From Metellina segmentata (Eukaryota; Arthropoda; Arachnida; Araneae; Tetragnathidae), in the NCBI GenBank assembly GCA_947359465.1, contig OX375878.1, forward strand, positions 82,439,627-82,503,626: DNA of 64,000 nucleotides. Reading direction: 5' to 3'. Shown piece by piece: positions 1 to 11,429 of this stretch. Position numbers and translations under genes: made by a program. Under the pieces are notes generated by a model that had not been told where the DNA came from, made no database searches, and saw only the letters and a list, made by a program, of their open reading frames with translations. How positions within the stretch are numbered: the first letter of the stretch is position 1; every line of letters starts with the position of its first letter.

Positions 1-319
1 TCTACAAAAGTCATTACTTTGGCCTCTTCTAAGGCTTCTGAAGCCCATAATGCTTCTAGTAATTAAAGACAGTTACAATCTTGTTTGGTATTTTTTAATT
101 TTCCTACATGCTAACGTAGTAAATGTGTTCCCTGGAAATGTCAATCTAGAAATTAAACTAATTCATTTAAATAAGCAGATCTACATTTGCAGTAGCTTAA
201 ATACAGTTTTCATTAAAATTTTACTGTGCAATACATTTCTTAATACGATTCTACAACATTTTATTAAAACTTTAATCGTGTAAGTAGAGGTAAAATAATT
301 TCGTAATACTTAAATGATA
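1..319. other. AT-rich DNA, nothing recognised
   Basis: A 77-codon open frame here has no recognisable domain, and its composition is that of the surrounding AT-rich DNA. I see no splice signals or repeats. Confidence 0.5.
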
Positions 320-1492
320 CAGGTGGTCTAATTTCAGTAATGCTTAGTTTTTGGCATAAATCCTCCATGTCACTATAGCAATTTGACGATAGCAATCTCC
401 TTAATAGGGCTTTCGTAGATGAGGCTTTTCAAATGGCCCACAGAAAAAAGTTCAGAAAGGAGAGATCAGGTGAGCGTGCCGGCCAAGATGTGAGCCCACC
501 CCGACCAATCCATCGCCCTGGTAAATTAGCGTCTAAATTGCTCCGCACATCCAAGCAGATGGTGTGGTGCTCCGTCATGCTGAAACCACATAAGTGCTTG
601 TATGTTGACTGCAATAGGTTGAAGCAAGTCTGGTAATACCTGTTGTAAACATGAGAGGTATGTTCTGCCGTCCAGTCGTAATGGCAGAAGGTATGGGCCA
701 ATCAAATGGTCACCCACAGTTCCAGCCATAAACATTTACGCTGAAACGCTTCTTATACTTATGAGGAAGTGTGTCGTACGGATTGTTAGATGCCCACACA
801 TGAAGGTTGTGCGTATTACAAATGCCTTCACGAGTAAAGGTGCATTTATCCGTGAATAACTCATGTGCACTAAAAGCAGGCTGCGCTGTTAGCTGTTGCA
901 AAAACCAACGTGCAAACTCGACACGTGGCGCAGAATCTGCAAGTATCAAGGCTTGTACTTTCTGTGCATGGTAGGTGTGCAATCCTTCGTCCCGTAGTAC
1001 TCGCCAAACAGTAGAGTGGGGCACATTTACGGCATGGGAAACCTTTCGCGTGCTAATATCCGGACGATCTTCCACTCTTTGCAGAATGTCCTCCACAACT
1101 TGTGGCGTCCGCACACCTCGACCACGCCCTGTAACATGCATGCCGTTGACAAAGGATCCCGTTTCGCACAGGCACGAATGCAATCGCTCGAATATTTTTC
1201 TGGCACATGTCTTCTCGGGAAACGCTGCATGTACAGTCTTTCGGCTTCCAGAGCATTCCCGTTCGCAAGACTATACATGAAATGCATGTCCGCCTTTTCT
1301 TAATTACGTTGCCATGCCTTCTGAAATCCAAGGTAGAATTACGATGTGTAAGAAAACTCGCGCTTTATACTTTCCATTACAGCGCCGTCTAGCCGTTCAC
1401 CGCTTGCTCTCCGCCCATGTATTGTATGGTGAAAATTGCTTGTTTAGATGTTTTCTATCACCCCTTTAATTTTTGCCCATGAGTTTCGAAAC
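320..1492 (-). pseudogene. Broken DUF4817-type (mariner-like) transposase relic
   Basis: Read on the minus strand, pieces of one transposase lie in order but in different frames. An N-terminal helical segment of DUF4817 type (YSLANGNALEAERLYMQRFP) is near 1287-1170. Next come ETGSF, the Gly/Arg linker and a helix-turn-helix (STRKVSHAVNVPHSTVWRVL) at about 1165-960, then the catalytic core to 710. A further frame holds RLDGRTYL and FQHDGAPHH, and the last frame (about 530-429) holds WPARSPDLSFLNFFLW. At least three frameshifts separate these parts. The last catalytic position, normally Asp in the SPDLTPLDFFLWG-type motif, reads Asn (FLNFF). The right edge near 1492 has CAGGGTGTTTCGAAAC reading inward, a plausible inverted-repeat end. 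A weak counterpart (CAGGTGGTCTAATTTC) lies near 320. It is non-functional. The superfamily is confident; the exact ends are not. Confidence 0.85.
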
Positions 1493-2177
1493 ACCCTGCA
1501 TATCAAACATTAACACAAATAAAATACTGAGTCAATTTTGTTTGAATATATTTTCCTCATTTACATGAATCAAAAATTATCATAAACATAATGGAAAAAT
1601 CTGATGAAAAGCGAAATGTTCATGTTTTATTCATTTAGATCTTTTACACTATTATTACAAACCCGCACATGTAACATCTGAGCTAAACTTTCTTAATTGC
1701 TTATTGATTTCAGTGTCACTATTCACATTTCATCTTCCTTCGACCCATTTAATAAACATAACACCCAAGTCATACGAATGGATTTCATAACTCAAACTGA
1801 AATAAAATTATCCAACAGTATATAACAGCATTTCGTTTACTTCTGTTTGTATTATAATTCTTACTACCATTAAAATATATGACAAGAACCACGCCTCAGT
1901 TGCCTTGCTCTAAGGTGATTGATTGGGCAGATTTTTACACTAAACATATTTTCACATACATTTTTTTTTCTGCAGTGTTTTCTGTCTTCTGAAAAATTTC
2001 ATAGAAGTGACGACTTCTTCCGTGTTGTTTTAGCAATATCATACAGCTTCACAGCTCAAATCAAACATATTTAAACTAAGCGAAAAATTCATAAATAAAT
2101 TAACGATCGTTTGTATATTGTATACATCAGTTTTTACCATTCAACAATATGAAAATAATATCTGCCGTAAGTGAAGT
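1493..2177. other. AT-rich unique DNA, nothing recognised
   Basis: This stretch follows the transposon end. It shows no long open frame, no inverted repeat and no similarity to other parts of the window. Confidence 0.5.
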
Positions 2178-2445
2178 GTATAAATATATTTTGACGCGAA
2201 TACGTCTTTAAAATCGGAGCAGTATTCGGGGGCATAGATGAAAAGTTGAGCGTTACAAATGCTTTGTCTCAAGATTTCAGAGCTAGAAGAAACATCCAGA
2301 AGATTAAATATAGCGTCGTGTAGACAAAGGTTGTCCATACCTGAGATAACTTCCAAACTAGTGCGTAAGCAAACTGAACTCGGGGAGGGGGTTAGCAATG
2401 TGTCGAAATTCTATGGTGTGGGGCGAGCTTTGGGCCAGTGTAACT
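2178..2445. repeat. Dispersed repeat F, copy 1 (unclassified)
   Basis: This segment matches 57020-57290 over its whole length with many substitutions. The most conserved block contains TATAGCGTCGTGTA followed by ACAAAG. Both copies end with TCGAAATTCTA and GCTTTGGGCCAGTG. A third, much weaker match begins near 21645 (ACGTCTTTAGAATCAGA compared with ACGTCTTTAAAATCGGA). No protein is evident in any frame. It could be part of an unrecognised transposon or SINE-like element. Confidence 0.7.
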
Positions 2446-2705
2446 TTGGAATGCGTGGAGTGAGGATAATGCGTAAGTGAGGACAAAGCCTCGTAATTTT
2501 GAACCTCGATCAGATGACGCGACACCTGGCACCCTTTTCTCCAAACTTCCACACCACGCCAACATGAGGACATTTGAGCCCACGACGAACATACCCCGGA
2601 CCAACCCCCTTTGAGCATCACGGCTTTTGGTTGGATTCGAACTGGAAACCCTCTGGTTGCTAATCCGTTGTCCTTCCAGTCGTTCTATCGCTGCCCCCTC
2701 CTAAC
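2446..2705 (-). mobile_element. tRNA-derived SINE family 1, copy a
   Basis: On the minus strand the copy begins with a tRNA-like head holding the B-box-like CAGTTCGAATCC. The family body follows, with segments corresponding to TCCTCACGTTGG, GGAGAGTGGGGTGCC and CATCTGACC. The extreme 3' end (GTTGTGTTGCTCTAG) is missing. Fifteen copies or fragments of this family were recognised in the window. Confidence 0.8.
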
Positions 2706-2771
2706 GGAACTCCGAGAGTACAACATACATGCTGGAATTCCTAAATGCGCTTGAGGTAGCAAGAAAAAGCA

Positions 2772-3410
2772 TCTCTATATATAATTCTCTTACGTGGCAC
2801 GCAAAAAAGACGTTATTTGTAATCGCGTTTTGGCAACACTGTACGATTGTTTGTTTATCGCTAAGTCTCGCGCATCGATTGAATTTATAGCGTTATCGGA
2901 TGAAATTTTATTGGGAAAAAAATGAAATTTTAATGAGCTGTTGCAGTTAGTTTATAATATAAATCAAAGAAAGCGGAGGATCTTTTCAGTGCCATTTAAA
3001 AAACGGTCCTTTTCAGGGCCAACAATTATAGTTCAACAAGACGCTTCGACAACAACTTTCGGCAACAAACTCAATGAAAAAGTGTGGGTCGTTTGAGTGC
3101 TGGGAAAATGTACACACAAACAACATGCTGGGTATTCGATTTCCAAAGCAACGCTCACATTTCGAGTCAAAATTTGCACAAAGTTTTCATTTGAATTCTG
3201 ATTTTAGAGATACTGTATATATTTTTTCTGTAATACAGCAAATTTAGATTTGAAAAACATTTTTTTGGTAACATATTTTGTAAACAATCACTTCTGCTAG
3301 GACACATGTCTTCATTGAGGCGAGCATAGGTTCGTGCAGCGAACCAATGAGGATTGCGAAGCAATCCTCAGGGGTTGGCGAGCGTTAGCGAGCAGGGGCA
3401 GGCCCCCTAG
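2772..3410 (+). mobile_element. Non-autonomous Helitron-like element, family C, copy 1
   Basis: The 5' end is TC followed by a short TA run and ATTCTCTTACGTGGC. The 3' end is a GC-rich hairpin followed by CTAG. It sits between host A and T, as expected for Helitrons. The 3' 110 bp include GCAGCGAACC, a palindrome around GGATTGCGAAGCAATCC, and GGGGCAGGCCCC. No Rep/helicase coding sequence is present, so the element depends on another for movement. It is nearly identical to copy 5 at 34064, which suggests recent spread. Confidence 0.8.
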
Positions 3411-3519
3411 TTATTCATAATCCTTTCATCACCAACTTGCACAACCCCCAGACGACACACCCTTCTATCTCAGTCAGCGAGGAATATTTACGAAAGCAAA
3501 AACAAATCTTAATCCAAAT

Positions 3520-4100
3520 CAAATGTCGTTAGAAGCGGGGAAAATTAGAGACACCACTCCGGCGGAGCTGTAATGGAAAAACAACAGCTGCTTCCCCTCC
3601 CCATAAAAAGATCCCGGTGGCAGTATCTGCAAACCCAATTTTCCCTATTCCGGAACGAGTAAGCAATCACAACAAATGGATGCCTGAACGATCCGGGGTG
3701 ACGTCCACCATAATTCCTACCCCCTCCCCGACAGAAGCTCTCTCGGCGTGCCGACTGGAGGAGGTCGGGGCAAGATCTGAAATTAAACTAGGCGGGTGTC
3801 GTTGAAAAGGAAATTCATTAGGTTTACCCGGGTAAGAGGCGTACTTTAAATGAGAACTGCTGCCGCCCTGAATTACGATCGTTAGTCGGGACCCGGGTAC
3901 TAACCCATTTTCTGTCCGTCCTTTCGTTCCGTATCGCCGACTTCCTTTTCTCCTCCGCTGGGGAACAATGAGGAACACACTCGGATACTTGGGATTGCAT
4001 TTTTGCAGATATGTTTTACCAAAGTGCCGCCGCTGGGTAATTGGAGGCGGCTGCACACCAGGATTCCACGCTGTGAATACTTGTTGAGGGATAAGCGAAT
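3520..4100. other. CpG-richer unique island, candidate regulatory DNA
   Basis: This block is clearly richer in G+C and CpG than its surroundings. It contains no recognised repeat and no convincing protein; the open frames on both strands look incidental. Such islands recur through the window at 15500, 30350, 35160, 41140, 45200 and 61500. A conserved non-coding element is possible but unproven. Confidence 0.35.
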
Positions 4101-4185
4101 GGTCAGGAGATGCCTGATGTTTGATTGCAGTTGGACGAGTATTCGTGTACCTTTGGAATGTTGAATGTGACTAATTTGTTTTGTG

Positions 4186-5760
4186 TTTCTTTGTCTCCCT
4201 CTCTCTATCTTTCTTTTTCCATTTCTCTCTCCCTCTCTGTTCTTTTATTTTTCTCTGTATTCTCTCTCTCTCTCTCTGTTCTTTCTCTTTCTCTCTTTCT
4301 TTTTCTTCTCTTCCTCTGTTTTTCCTCCCCTTCTCTACTTTTCTCTTATTATTTCCTGTCACTTCTCTCACTTCATCTCTTTCTCTGTTTTCCCTCTATA
4401 TTTTTCTCTGATTCACTCCTTCCGTCTCTCATTATCGCTATTCTCTCTCTCTCTCTAATTATTTTCTCTATCTTTTTCTCTAATTCACTCCCTTACTTTC
4501 TCATTATCGCTCTTCTCTCTCTAACTATTCTCTCTAACTATTCTCTCTAATTATTCTCTCTAACTTTTTTCTCTATCTCTTCGCTCTCTATCTCTTCTCT
4601 CTCTATCTATTCTCTCTAATTATTTTCTCTGTCTTTTTCTCTAATTCACTCCCTTACTTTCTCATTATCGCTCTTCTCTCTCTAACTATTCTCTCTAATT
4701 ATTCTCTCTAACTTTTTTCTCTATATCTTCGCTCTCTATCTCTTCGCTATCTATCTCTTCGCTCTCTATATCTTCGCTCTCTATCTCTTAGCTCTCTATC
4801 TCTTCCCTATCTCTTTGCCCTCTATCTCTTCTCTCTCTATCTCTTATCTCTCTATCTCTTCTCTCTCTATATCTTTTCTCTATCTCTTCTATTCCTATCT
4901 TCTCTCTCTATCTCTTATCTCTCTATCTCTTCTCTCTCTATCTCTTCTCTCTCTATATATATTTTTTCTCTATCTCTTCTATTCCTATCTCTTCTCTCTC
5001 TAACTATTATTTCTATCTCCTCTCTCTCTATCTTCTCTCTCTATCTCCTTTCTCTATATCCTTTCTTCATCTCCTCTTTCTATCTCCTCTCTCTATCTCC
5101 TCTCTATCTCTTCTCTCTCTATCTCTTTTCTCTCTAACTATTCTCTCTATCTCTTTTCTCTCTATCTCTTCTATTGATCTCTATCTCTTCTATCGCTCTC
5201 TATATCCTCTCTATCTCTTCTCTGAATCTATATATTTTCTTTCTCTTCTCTCCCTCTTTTTCTGCCCTCTCTTTTCCTATATCTACACTATCTTTCTTCC
5301 TTATCTTTACTGTCTCTTCTCTCGCTCTTTATTAACAATCTTATCTCATCTCTTTCTTCTCCCTCTTACCCTAAACGCCTTCATTTTAAGCTGGATATTT
5401 TATTGAACTATAGATTTTACTTTTAAATCACCCTGACAGTCACAATTCACTCTGTTTTCGCTTTTACTATCTTCTTTCGCTTCTCTTACTATCTCTCTTC
5501 TCTCATTCACTCCTCTCTTTCTCTGTTTTCTCTCTATTCTTTTCTCTGATTCACTCCCTCTTCTCATTCATCCTTCCTCTCTCTCATTCTCTCTCTTTTT
5601 CTTTATATTTTCTCTCTGTGTCTCTTATCTCTCTTCTCTCAATCTACACATTTCCCTCTCTTCTCTAACTCTTTCCCCTCCCCTCTCTCTTTTCCTAAGT
5701 ATCTACCTCTCTTTCTTCATAATACTATCTCTTCTCAATCTTATCTTTCTTACTAACAAA
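4186..5760. repeat. Long pyrimidine-rich low-complexity tract
   Basis: About 1.6 kb of the plus strand is almost purely C/T, built from TCTCTCTATCTCTT-like variants. The open frames here (Ser/Leu/Phe-rich) are artefacts of the composition. Inside it, the block starting near 4456 is repeated from 4617 (TAATTATTTTCTCT, then CACTCCCTTACTTTCTCA). The less simple segment around 5330-5450 recurs around 5730-5870 (GATATTTTATTGAA and TAGATTTTACTTTT), which points to a tandem duplication of roughly 420 bp. Confidence 0.9.
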
Positions 5761-5879
5761 GTTATCTCATATTTCTTCTTCCTCTTGCCCTAAACAAATT
5801 CCTTATTAAGCTTGATATTTTATTGAATTGTAGATTTTACTTTTATACATAAATCACTCTAAGACAACCACAAACTTCT

Positions 5880-7460
5880 TAAGACCCTATTCACCTCTTT
5901 TTTTTGGCAAATTCTCATATCTACAATTGCAAAATTGAATCGCACAAATGACAGATTAAACAGTTGCAAAGTACACGGCTCTAAATTTTAGTTTTCAAGT
6001 TTTTGGGTTGTTTTGCTTTCTTGAAAACGAGACTCAAGATTTCTGAGTGACTATGGGGGCAAACTCGATTAAGAAACCATTACTCGATTTGATACCTTTT
6101 CGCTGAGAAGTTGCAAGTCATGGTTTATATCACACAAAAACGTCTCAAAACGAAATTCTCCACAAATACGAGTTATTTCCTTTTCAAAGAGGACAATTCG
6201 AATTTCCTATGACTCACATGACATGTTCTAGTTTCTTTATTCCTTTCCATGATCTAATCTATTATTAATGTCTCGCAACAAATAGGATTCTTGACTTTTT
6301 CATTAGCTATTTTTATAATTCCATTGGCCACACAAATCAATGATTCTACTTGAGAGTTACATCATTATAGGAATTATTGTCCAGTGTCAACTTAAATATT
6401 AAACACTAGCCCCTATATACGTGGCCATCACATCGTTGCCCGTGACAGATCCAAAAAGATCGAAAACGTTGGTTCAAGGAAGAAAACAACTAATAAATCT
6501 ATATTAAAAACGAATTCCTATTTGGTTTGCGAAGTAAACCAAATGGGAATTCGTAGCCAATTGGATAACAGCCATCACGGGCAAAGCTTATTGTCAAATG
6601 CGGCCAAATTCGAATTGAGAAGCGATCCAATTGGTGTGACTTCACTAATAGGCCGTTGGTCCTCCTTTTGCATGACTTACAGCTTGTATCAGACGTGGAA
6701 TTGACAAATACAAGTCATGTACAACATTCAGAGGGATACGTTCCCACTGAAATTGCAAAAATGTCCCTAATTCAGAAAGTGTCCTTGGAGGGGAGGAATC
6801 GGCTGCGCAGCTTGTTTTTCAAAATACCTTCGCTGAAATCGTATGAGCGCAGGAAATGTAATCTGTTGAATTTTGAAACGCGAAGGTTGCTTGACGTCAC
6901 AATCTCTTGCGGAAATATAAAAGTTATATTCAATTTAAAAATTATTTATTTAAATAAAATCATATTTTTAGATATCGATCTAATGTGGAATTTTCCGCAG
7001 GTTTCAAAAACCGTTGAAATTTTTATTATGTCTTTAACGGTCTAGGAGATTGAAAACTAACTACATAACTCCAATTAAAGCTTTGTTTTTTATCGTCCAC
7101 TGAAAAATCATTCCTCCGTAAAATCAAACGGAAGAACGGAAAAAATAAATTTAGAATCTGTCTTATCATCATGCTGTTGCCATTCCACAAAGATAACAAT
7201 AATACCTAAATTCCATTAAATTCATTTTAAAATGTTCTAGATTTAATTTTAAAATTCGACGCAACCACAAAGTTCATGGTCAACAATTCGGACTACCTTT
7301 GTGCCAAATCCCATTACTGTAAGTGCCAAAGATTCGTCCGGACTTTGATCACAGAGAGAAAACAAACAGACAGAAATCTGACAAACACTTCCTTTTATAA
7401 CAGTAGAGATATTTCTAAAGCGTCAGGTTCATTTTCTCAAAATAGTCATGTCAACACAGG
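5880..7460. other. AT-rich unique DNA with one short inverted repeat
   Basis: No coding segment is recognised. The 129-codon frame at 6656-7045 shows no known domain. The only structure is the hairpin at 6511-6553, listed separately. Confidence 0.5.
6511..6553. repeat. Short near-perfect inverted repeat
   Basis: The arms CGAATTCCTATTTGGTTT and AAACCAAATGGGAATTCG pair at 17 of 18 positions around a 7-nt spacer. It may be a small fold-back remnant. No function is visible. Confidence 0.8.
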
Positions 7461-7926
7461 TACTTCTCACTTAACGACCAGGTTCCGTCCCTAAGCCTAA
7501 GTCGTTAGCAGATTGGTCGATAAGCGAAGATCCTAATCGTTTTAATGTATTCCTAATAAGGGAAAGGTGTAAGGGAACTAGTCTGTTTTAGGAGACTATC
7601 CATAACAGTGACGCTTCTGAGTAATCGTATCGCGATTTTACAGGTTCTAGGTAGCAAAGCGTGCCAATCGCCAACATAACATATAAATGGGAACATTCCT
7701 ATATCTGATTTATCGAGATCAACGCCGGAGGTCGGTCTAGACTACTTGTGAAATCCTCTCTTTGATTATATTGTATCTGGGGCCGGCGTTGACATCGGCT
7801 GCGTTATTACCGAACCTTGGGTTTAGCAAGTGTGAGACCATCTGAAAAGTGGTATTCCCCGAGTTGGAAAACTGAACGTACTTCCAGCGGTCGTTAAACA
7901 GATAGGTCGTTAAGTGAGGAGTTCTT
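7461..7926. mobile_element. TIR element (MITE) with CTCACTTAACGACC ends
   Basis: The left end reads TACTTCTCACTTAACGACC. The right end is its imperfect complement (GGTCGTTAAGTGAGGAGT), giving TIRs of about 18 bp on an element of about 465 bp. The motif TAACGACC and relatives recur just inside both ends. No transposase frame is recognised. Target duplication and superfamily are unclear. Confidence 0.65.
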
Positions 7927-8119
7927 ATCCTGCGAACAAGATCATCACCTATTTCCAAATCCTCCTGGTGGTTTATATTCCCCCCCCTAGTCAAAAACTA
8001 AACTTTATTGCCCAATCTCTGATTCTTGGATGCAAAACCTTGTTTCAAACTGACACCAATTATAAGTAAGTCATAATTTGTTTTTATTAATTAAATCTTC
8101 GTTTCCCTTGTAATAGCGA

Positions 8120-8250
8120 AGTTTCGTCTCGACGAGGTATCTCGTCATTAATAAAACTAACCAGATCATGCTAGAAACGATATTTCAACAATATCAAAAC
8201 CGACAAGATCGTTGACGAAATATCTTGTCGAAACCACTTAGAATGCTAGA
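8120..8250. repeat. Palindrome-array repeat E, degenerate copy
   Basis: It contains CGACGAGGTATCTCGTCATT near 8130 and TTGACGAAATATCTTGTCGAAAC near 8210, variants of the palindrome GACGAGATATCTCGTC. The trailing sequence (GAAACCACTTAGAATG) resembles the end of the copies at 31490 and 60040. The middle of the array appears to be deleted. Confidence 0.65.
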
Positions 8251-9691
8251 AAGGAATTTCTCCTCCAATGATTCTTTCTGTTTGGAACAAAAAGGATATG
8301 TTATGTCAACTGCGGAGGAAACTTCTGAATTCTGTCATATTACAAGTATTTTAAATTGAATTCCACTCATTCATTCCATTGATGAACTTGTATAATCGTT
8401 TAAATATGCCATTAAAACAAATAAATAGCAAATGTCTATAGAACGTCAACGAAATATACTTTCGTTAGATTTAAATTGACGATGAAAGGAAAACGGAGGT
8501 AATAATTCTAAATGGATGAAATCTTTACTTAAGACTCAACACAACATTCTTATAACAATAATTCCATAAATTTAGATTATAATTAAGTCACTTTCAAAGT
8601 ATTAAATATTCAGGGAAGCAACTATCCTGGAGATGTTTAAATAAATATCGTGTTTTGACTCTAACAAGCTTAATACTTAACCTTTTGTTTGCAATTCCCT
8701 ATTTATTCAAGTCATAAATTAAATAATAATTTGGTAAACAAGCTTTCGCCTTACCTGAAACTTACGTAAATTTCTCGTCGGGAATAATAAATATAACCAG
8801 GTCTCTCTAAGTTAAACAGAAATGAATTAAATTCAATAAAATAATTAAATATTTCAAAAAGTTAAAATTCATGGCAAACAACCTATGAGAAAATGCTCTA
8901 TGCACATATCTTATTTTTCAAAAGTAAAAATAAACGCAATTCATTTTAAATCGGGTTTCATCTTTCACTTTACGCTGTAAAGTAAATGTAGTTTCAAAGA
9001 ATATATAGCCTTAAAATAAGAACTCTTCGGGAGTCTTAAAGATTTCTTTACAGATTTCTAACTTAAATTCTCACAAATAACACAATGATCCACCTTCAAA
9101 TTTCCTTTGTTGCCAAAAGTATTACATCAATAAAAGAAAACATCACAATTCTTACTCTTTCATAACAACTTCGCTTTTTTTAAAACATTGTTTTGAAAAT
9201 AATGATGCGAATTCGTCGTATATTTTTGTTGGTAATTGAAAGAGTTATCCCAATACTTTAAACAAGTTTTTTTGTACCCCTCAAAACTTTGCAGTAAATA
9301 TTTATTGCTCCGAGAAGTGAACCTAATATTGTGTTTATACTTTGTGTTATTTGTTGTCAGTTCGAAAGCTCTACTTACCTGCTGGTATCCTAGTCTCGAG
9401 AGTTCTTTCAACTTTCAAAAATTTTCAAGATAAAGTAATTTTAAATGTAATACAGGTCACACACACACGTTATGTGATTATGTCTGTATTAATTGCCTAT
9501 TTTTACGAGGCTCTATATTTAGTTGTAACATGAAACTTTTAAAATAGTTACATAAAAGAATAAAATATTGGTAACTCAAATTGACTTTTCCCCGATTCTT
9601 TTCAGCCGTTTCTAGTAAAAGCATTTGAACGTCTGAATCATGTACTTAAGAAGAAATTGCATATGCATAAAAATATGAAAAAATGGTATTA
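8251..9691. other. AT-rich unique DNA, nothing recognised
   Basis: Short open frames around 9160-9533 lie on both strands over the same bases and show no domain. No repeat or splice-site pair is convincing. Confidence 0.5.
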
Positions 9692-9699
9692 TTATATAA

Positions 9700-10229
9700 C
9701 AGGGCTCGAAATACCCGGGTGCACAGGTGCACTGTGCACATAAAAATAAAATAAAACACCTAATTTTTTCAAGCTAGGTGCATGCCGTGCACCTAACGTT
9801 AAAAAGTGGAGGGAACGTTTCATGTTATTTTGATGCTTTAACAAACTATTAGTATCTACCTCTCTCGCTCTAAAGGAACGTAATTAAAATTCCTAAATAC
9901 ACACTATGCGAAAACAAAATCGGTGGGCCGTAACGGGTATATACAGGAAGAAGGTTTACTTGTGCCATGCCATCAGAACTTTCCGATGATGGAAACATTT
10001 TCCACTAGCTCTGTTGAAGCGACTGACTAGATGGCCGGACAAGGGAGAATGTAGATGTTTAAATATTTTTATTTACTATCTACTGCTAACCTATCTAAAC
10101 ATACCCAACTAATAAAGTAGTTTAAATTATATCAATGCTCTTACATTACGTTTTTTTAAATGTGCACCTAATTTAAAAACTTTGGTGCACCCTTGTGCAC
10201 CTGTATTAAAAAATCTATTTCGAGGCCTG
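9700..10229. mobile_element. hAT-like MITE with 8-bp target duplication
   Basis: The TIRs CAGGGCTCGAAATA and, inverted, CAGGCCTCGAAATA bound 530 bp. The flanks TTATATAA (9692-9699) and CTATATAA (10230-10237) form an 8-bp target duplication with one mismatch. A TIR starting CAGGG with an 8-bp duplication is characteristic of hAT elements. Both ends carry several AGGTGCAC/GTGCACCT motifs, plausibly subterminal transposase-binding repeats. No transposase is encoded. Confidence 0.85.
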
Positions 10230-10324
10230 CTATATAAAGGAAAAGTGGCAGTAAAATTTCAATTAAATAAACTACTTTCCTGCGTGTAAATTTGTCAAAT
10301 GAAACAGTTCCATCTCCCCACAGT

Positions 10325-10490
10325 TCTAGCAACCTGCAAGTGATAGGGAATGCAGATTCTATTCTTGTCGATTCATCCCTGGGTGTATTTCTCTTCTATT
10401 TCAGTAAAATTTCACTTGTTAGCGTATCTGTCTATTATGACGTTGTTTGGTAGGGTCACAGTAACTAAATATCACATTCTCGCCATATAA
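10325..10490 (+). mobile_element. tRNA-derived SINE family 2, fragment
   Basis: It contains the B-box-like GCAGATTCTATTCTTG followed by GGGTGTATTTCTCTT and GACGTTGTTTGGT, shared with copies near 28918, 39525 and 60935. The typical 3' end (CCAAATATGGCCC) is missing or decayed. Confidence 0.65.
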
Positions 10491-10733
10491 CCCAAATCAA
10501 TCAAAATATTTTAAAGGGAATGTTCGTTGACATGTCTGTGACATGACTATGTATTCCTTCATTCAACAGACTCTGAGCATGAATCCCAATCTCCATTTTA
10601 AGTCGTAGGTCGTGTTAAAAGTAGGTATCCTTTAATGTGATTTTCGTGACAAATCAAACTCGTGAGTTTTATAACAAAGTTTTAGCACTTCTTGCCGGTT
10701 AATTTTATTCAAAGATTTGATAGTGGTGATACT

Positions 10734-11425
10734 TTAAGAGGGTCTGGGACTCAAAATTCTAAAATCTTTAGTTTTAAAGCTTTTGTTCTGAAATTTTTTC
10801 TGTAGGTATACATTGTATTTTAAATTATAATAACTTTTTAATATTTTCAAAACTTCAAAATTTTATTGATGAAAATTAAACAAATTGATATATCGCAAAA
10901 TATTTTGTAACAAATCACTTCATTTTTGCATTAATTAACTTCTAAGAGTTCATACTAAAAAATTTTCTTCTTGATTTTTGATTAAAACAATTAGAAAAAA
11001 TTTTAAAAATATTTTGTTCAAAAACTTTATAAAACACAGAATATACAAAGTTCGATAAATTATAGATAAAAATTAATATATATACACACAATTGCCGAAG
11101 ACAAATTAAAGAAAAATATTTAAAAGCAAATGTTGAAAATTTCGTTCATTTATGACAAATAGTTCTTAAATTATATCGCTTTTTATTATCGAAATCCTAC
11201 TTTGGACAAAAGAAGAAAAAGAGCGTTTAAAATTATGAAGGCTCATTGGATTTGCAGCTGTCATGTTTATAAAAAGTTGAATATTTCAGGTTCTACGTAT
11301 GGTAAAAACAATTTTGAGGTGTCCTTTTATTCAAAAAGATCTATATTATTTTTTAAGATAATAAAAAAAAATTGTCTTATTTTTATTTTTTTTTTTTTTC
11401 ATTTTTGAGTTTCAGACCCCCTTAA
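10734..11425. mobile_element. TTAA-flanked MITE
   Basis: The left end TTAAGAGGGTCTGGGACTC and the inverted right end TTAAGGGGGTCTGAAACTC bound about 690 bp of very AT-rich DNA. A TTAA target duplication is typical of piggyBac and some Sola-type elements, so it is probably a non-autonomous derivative of such a family. The 68-codon frame at its right end is not a recognised protein. Confidence 0.75.
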
Positions 11426-11429
11426 ACTT

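Noticed and set aside
4125..4550. Long Ser/Leu/Phe-rich open frames in the pyrimidine tract
   Set aside because: They exist in all frames of the CT-rich strand because stop codons need purines. They are composition artefacts, not genes.
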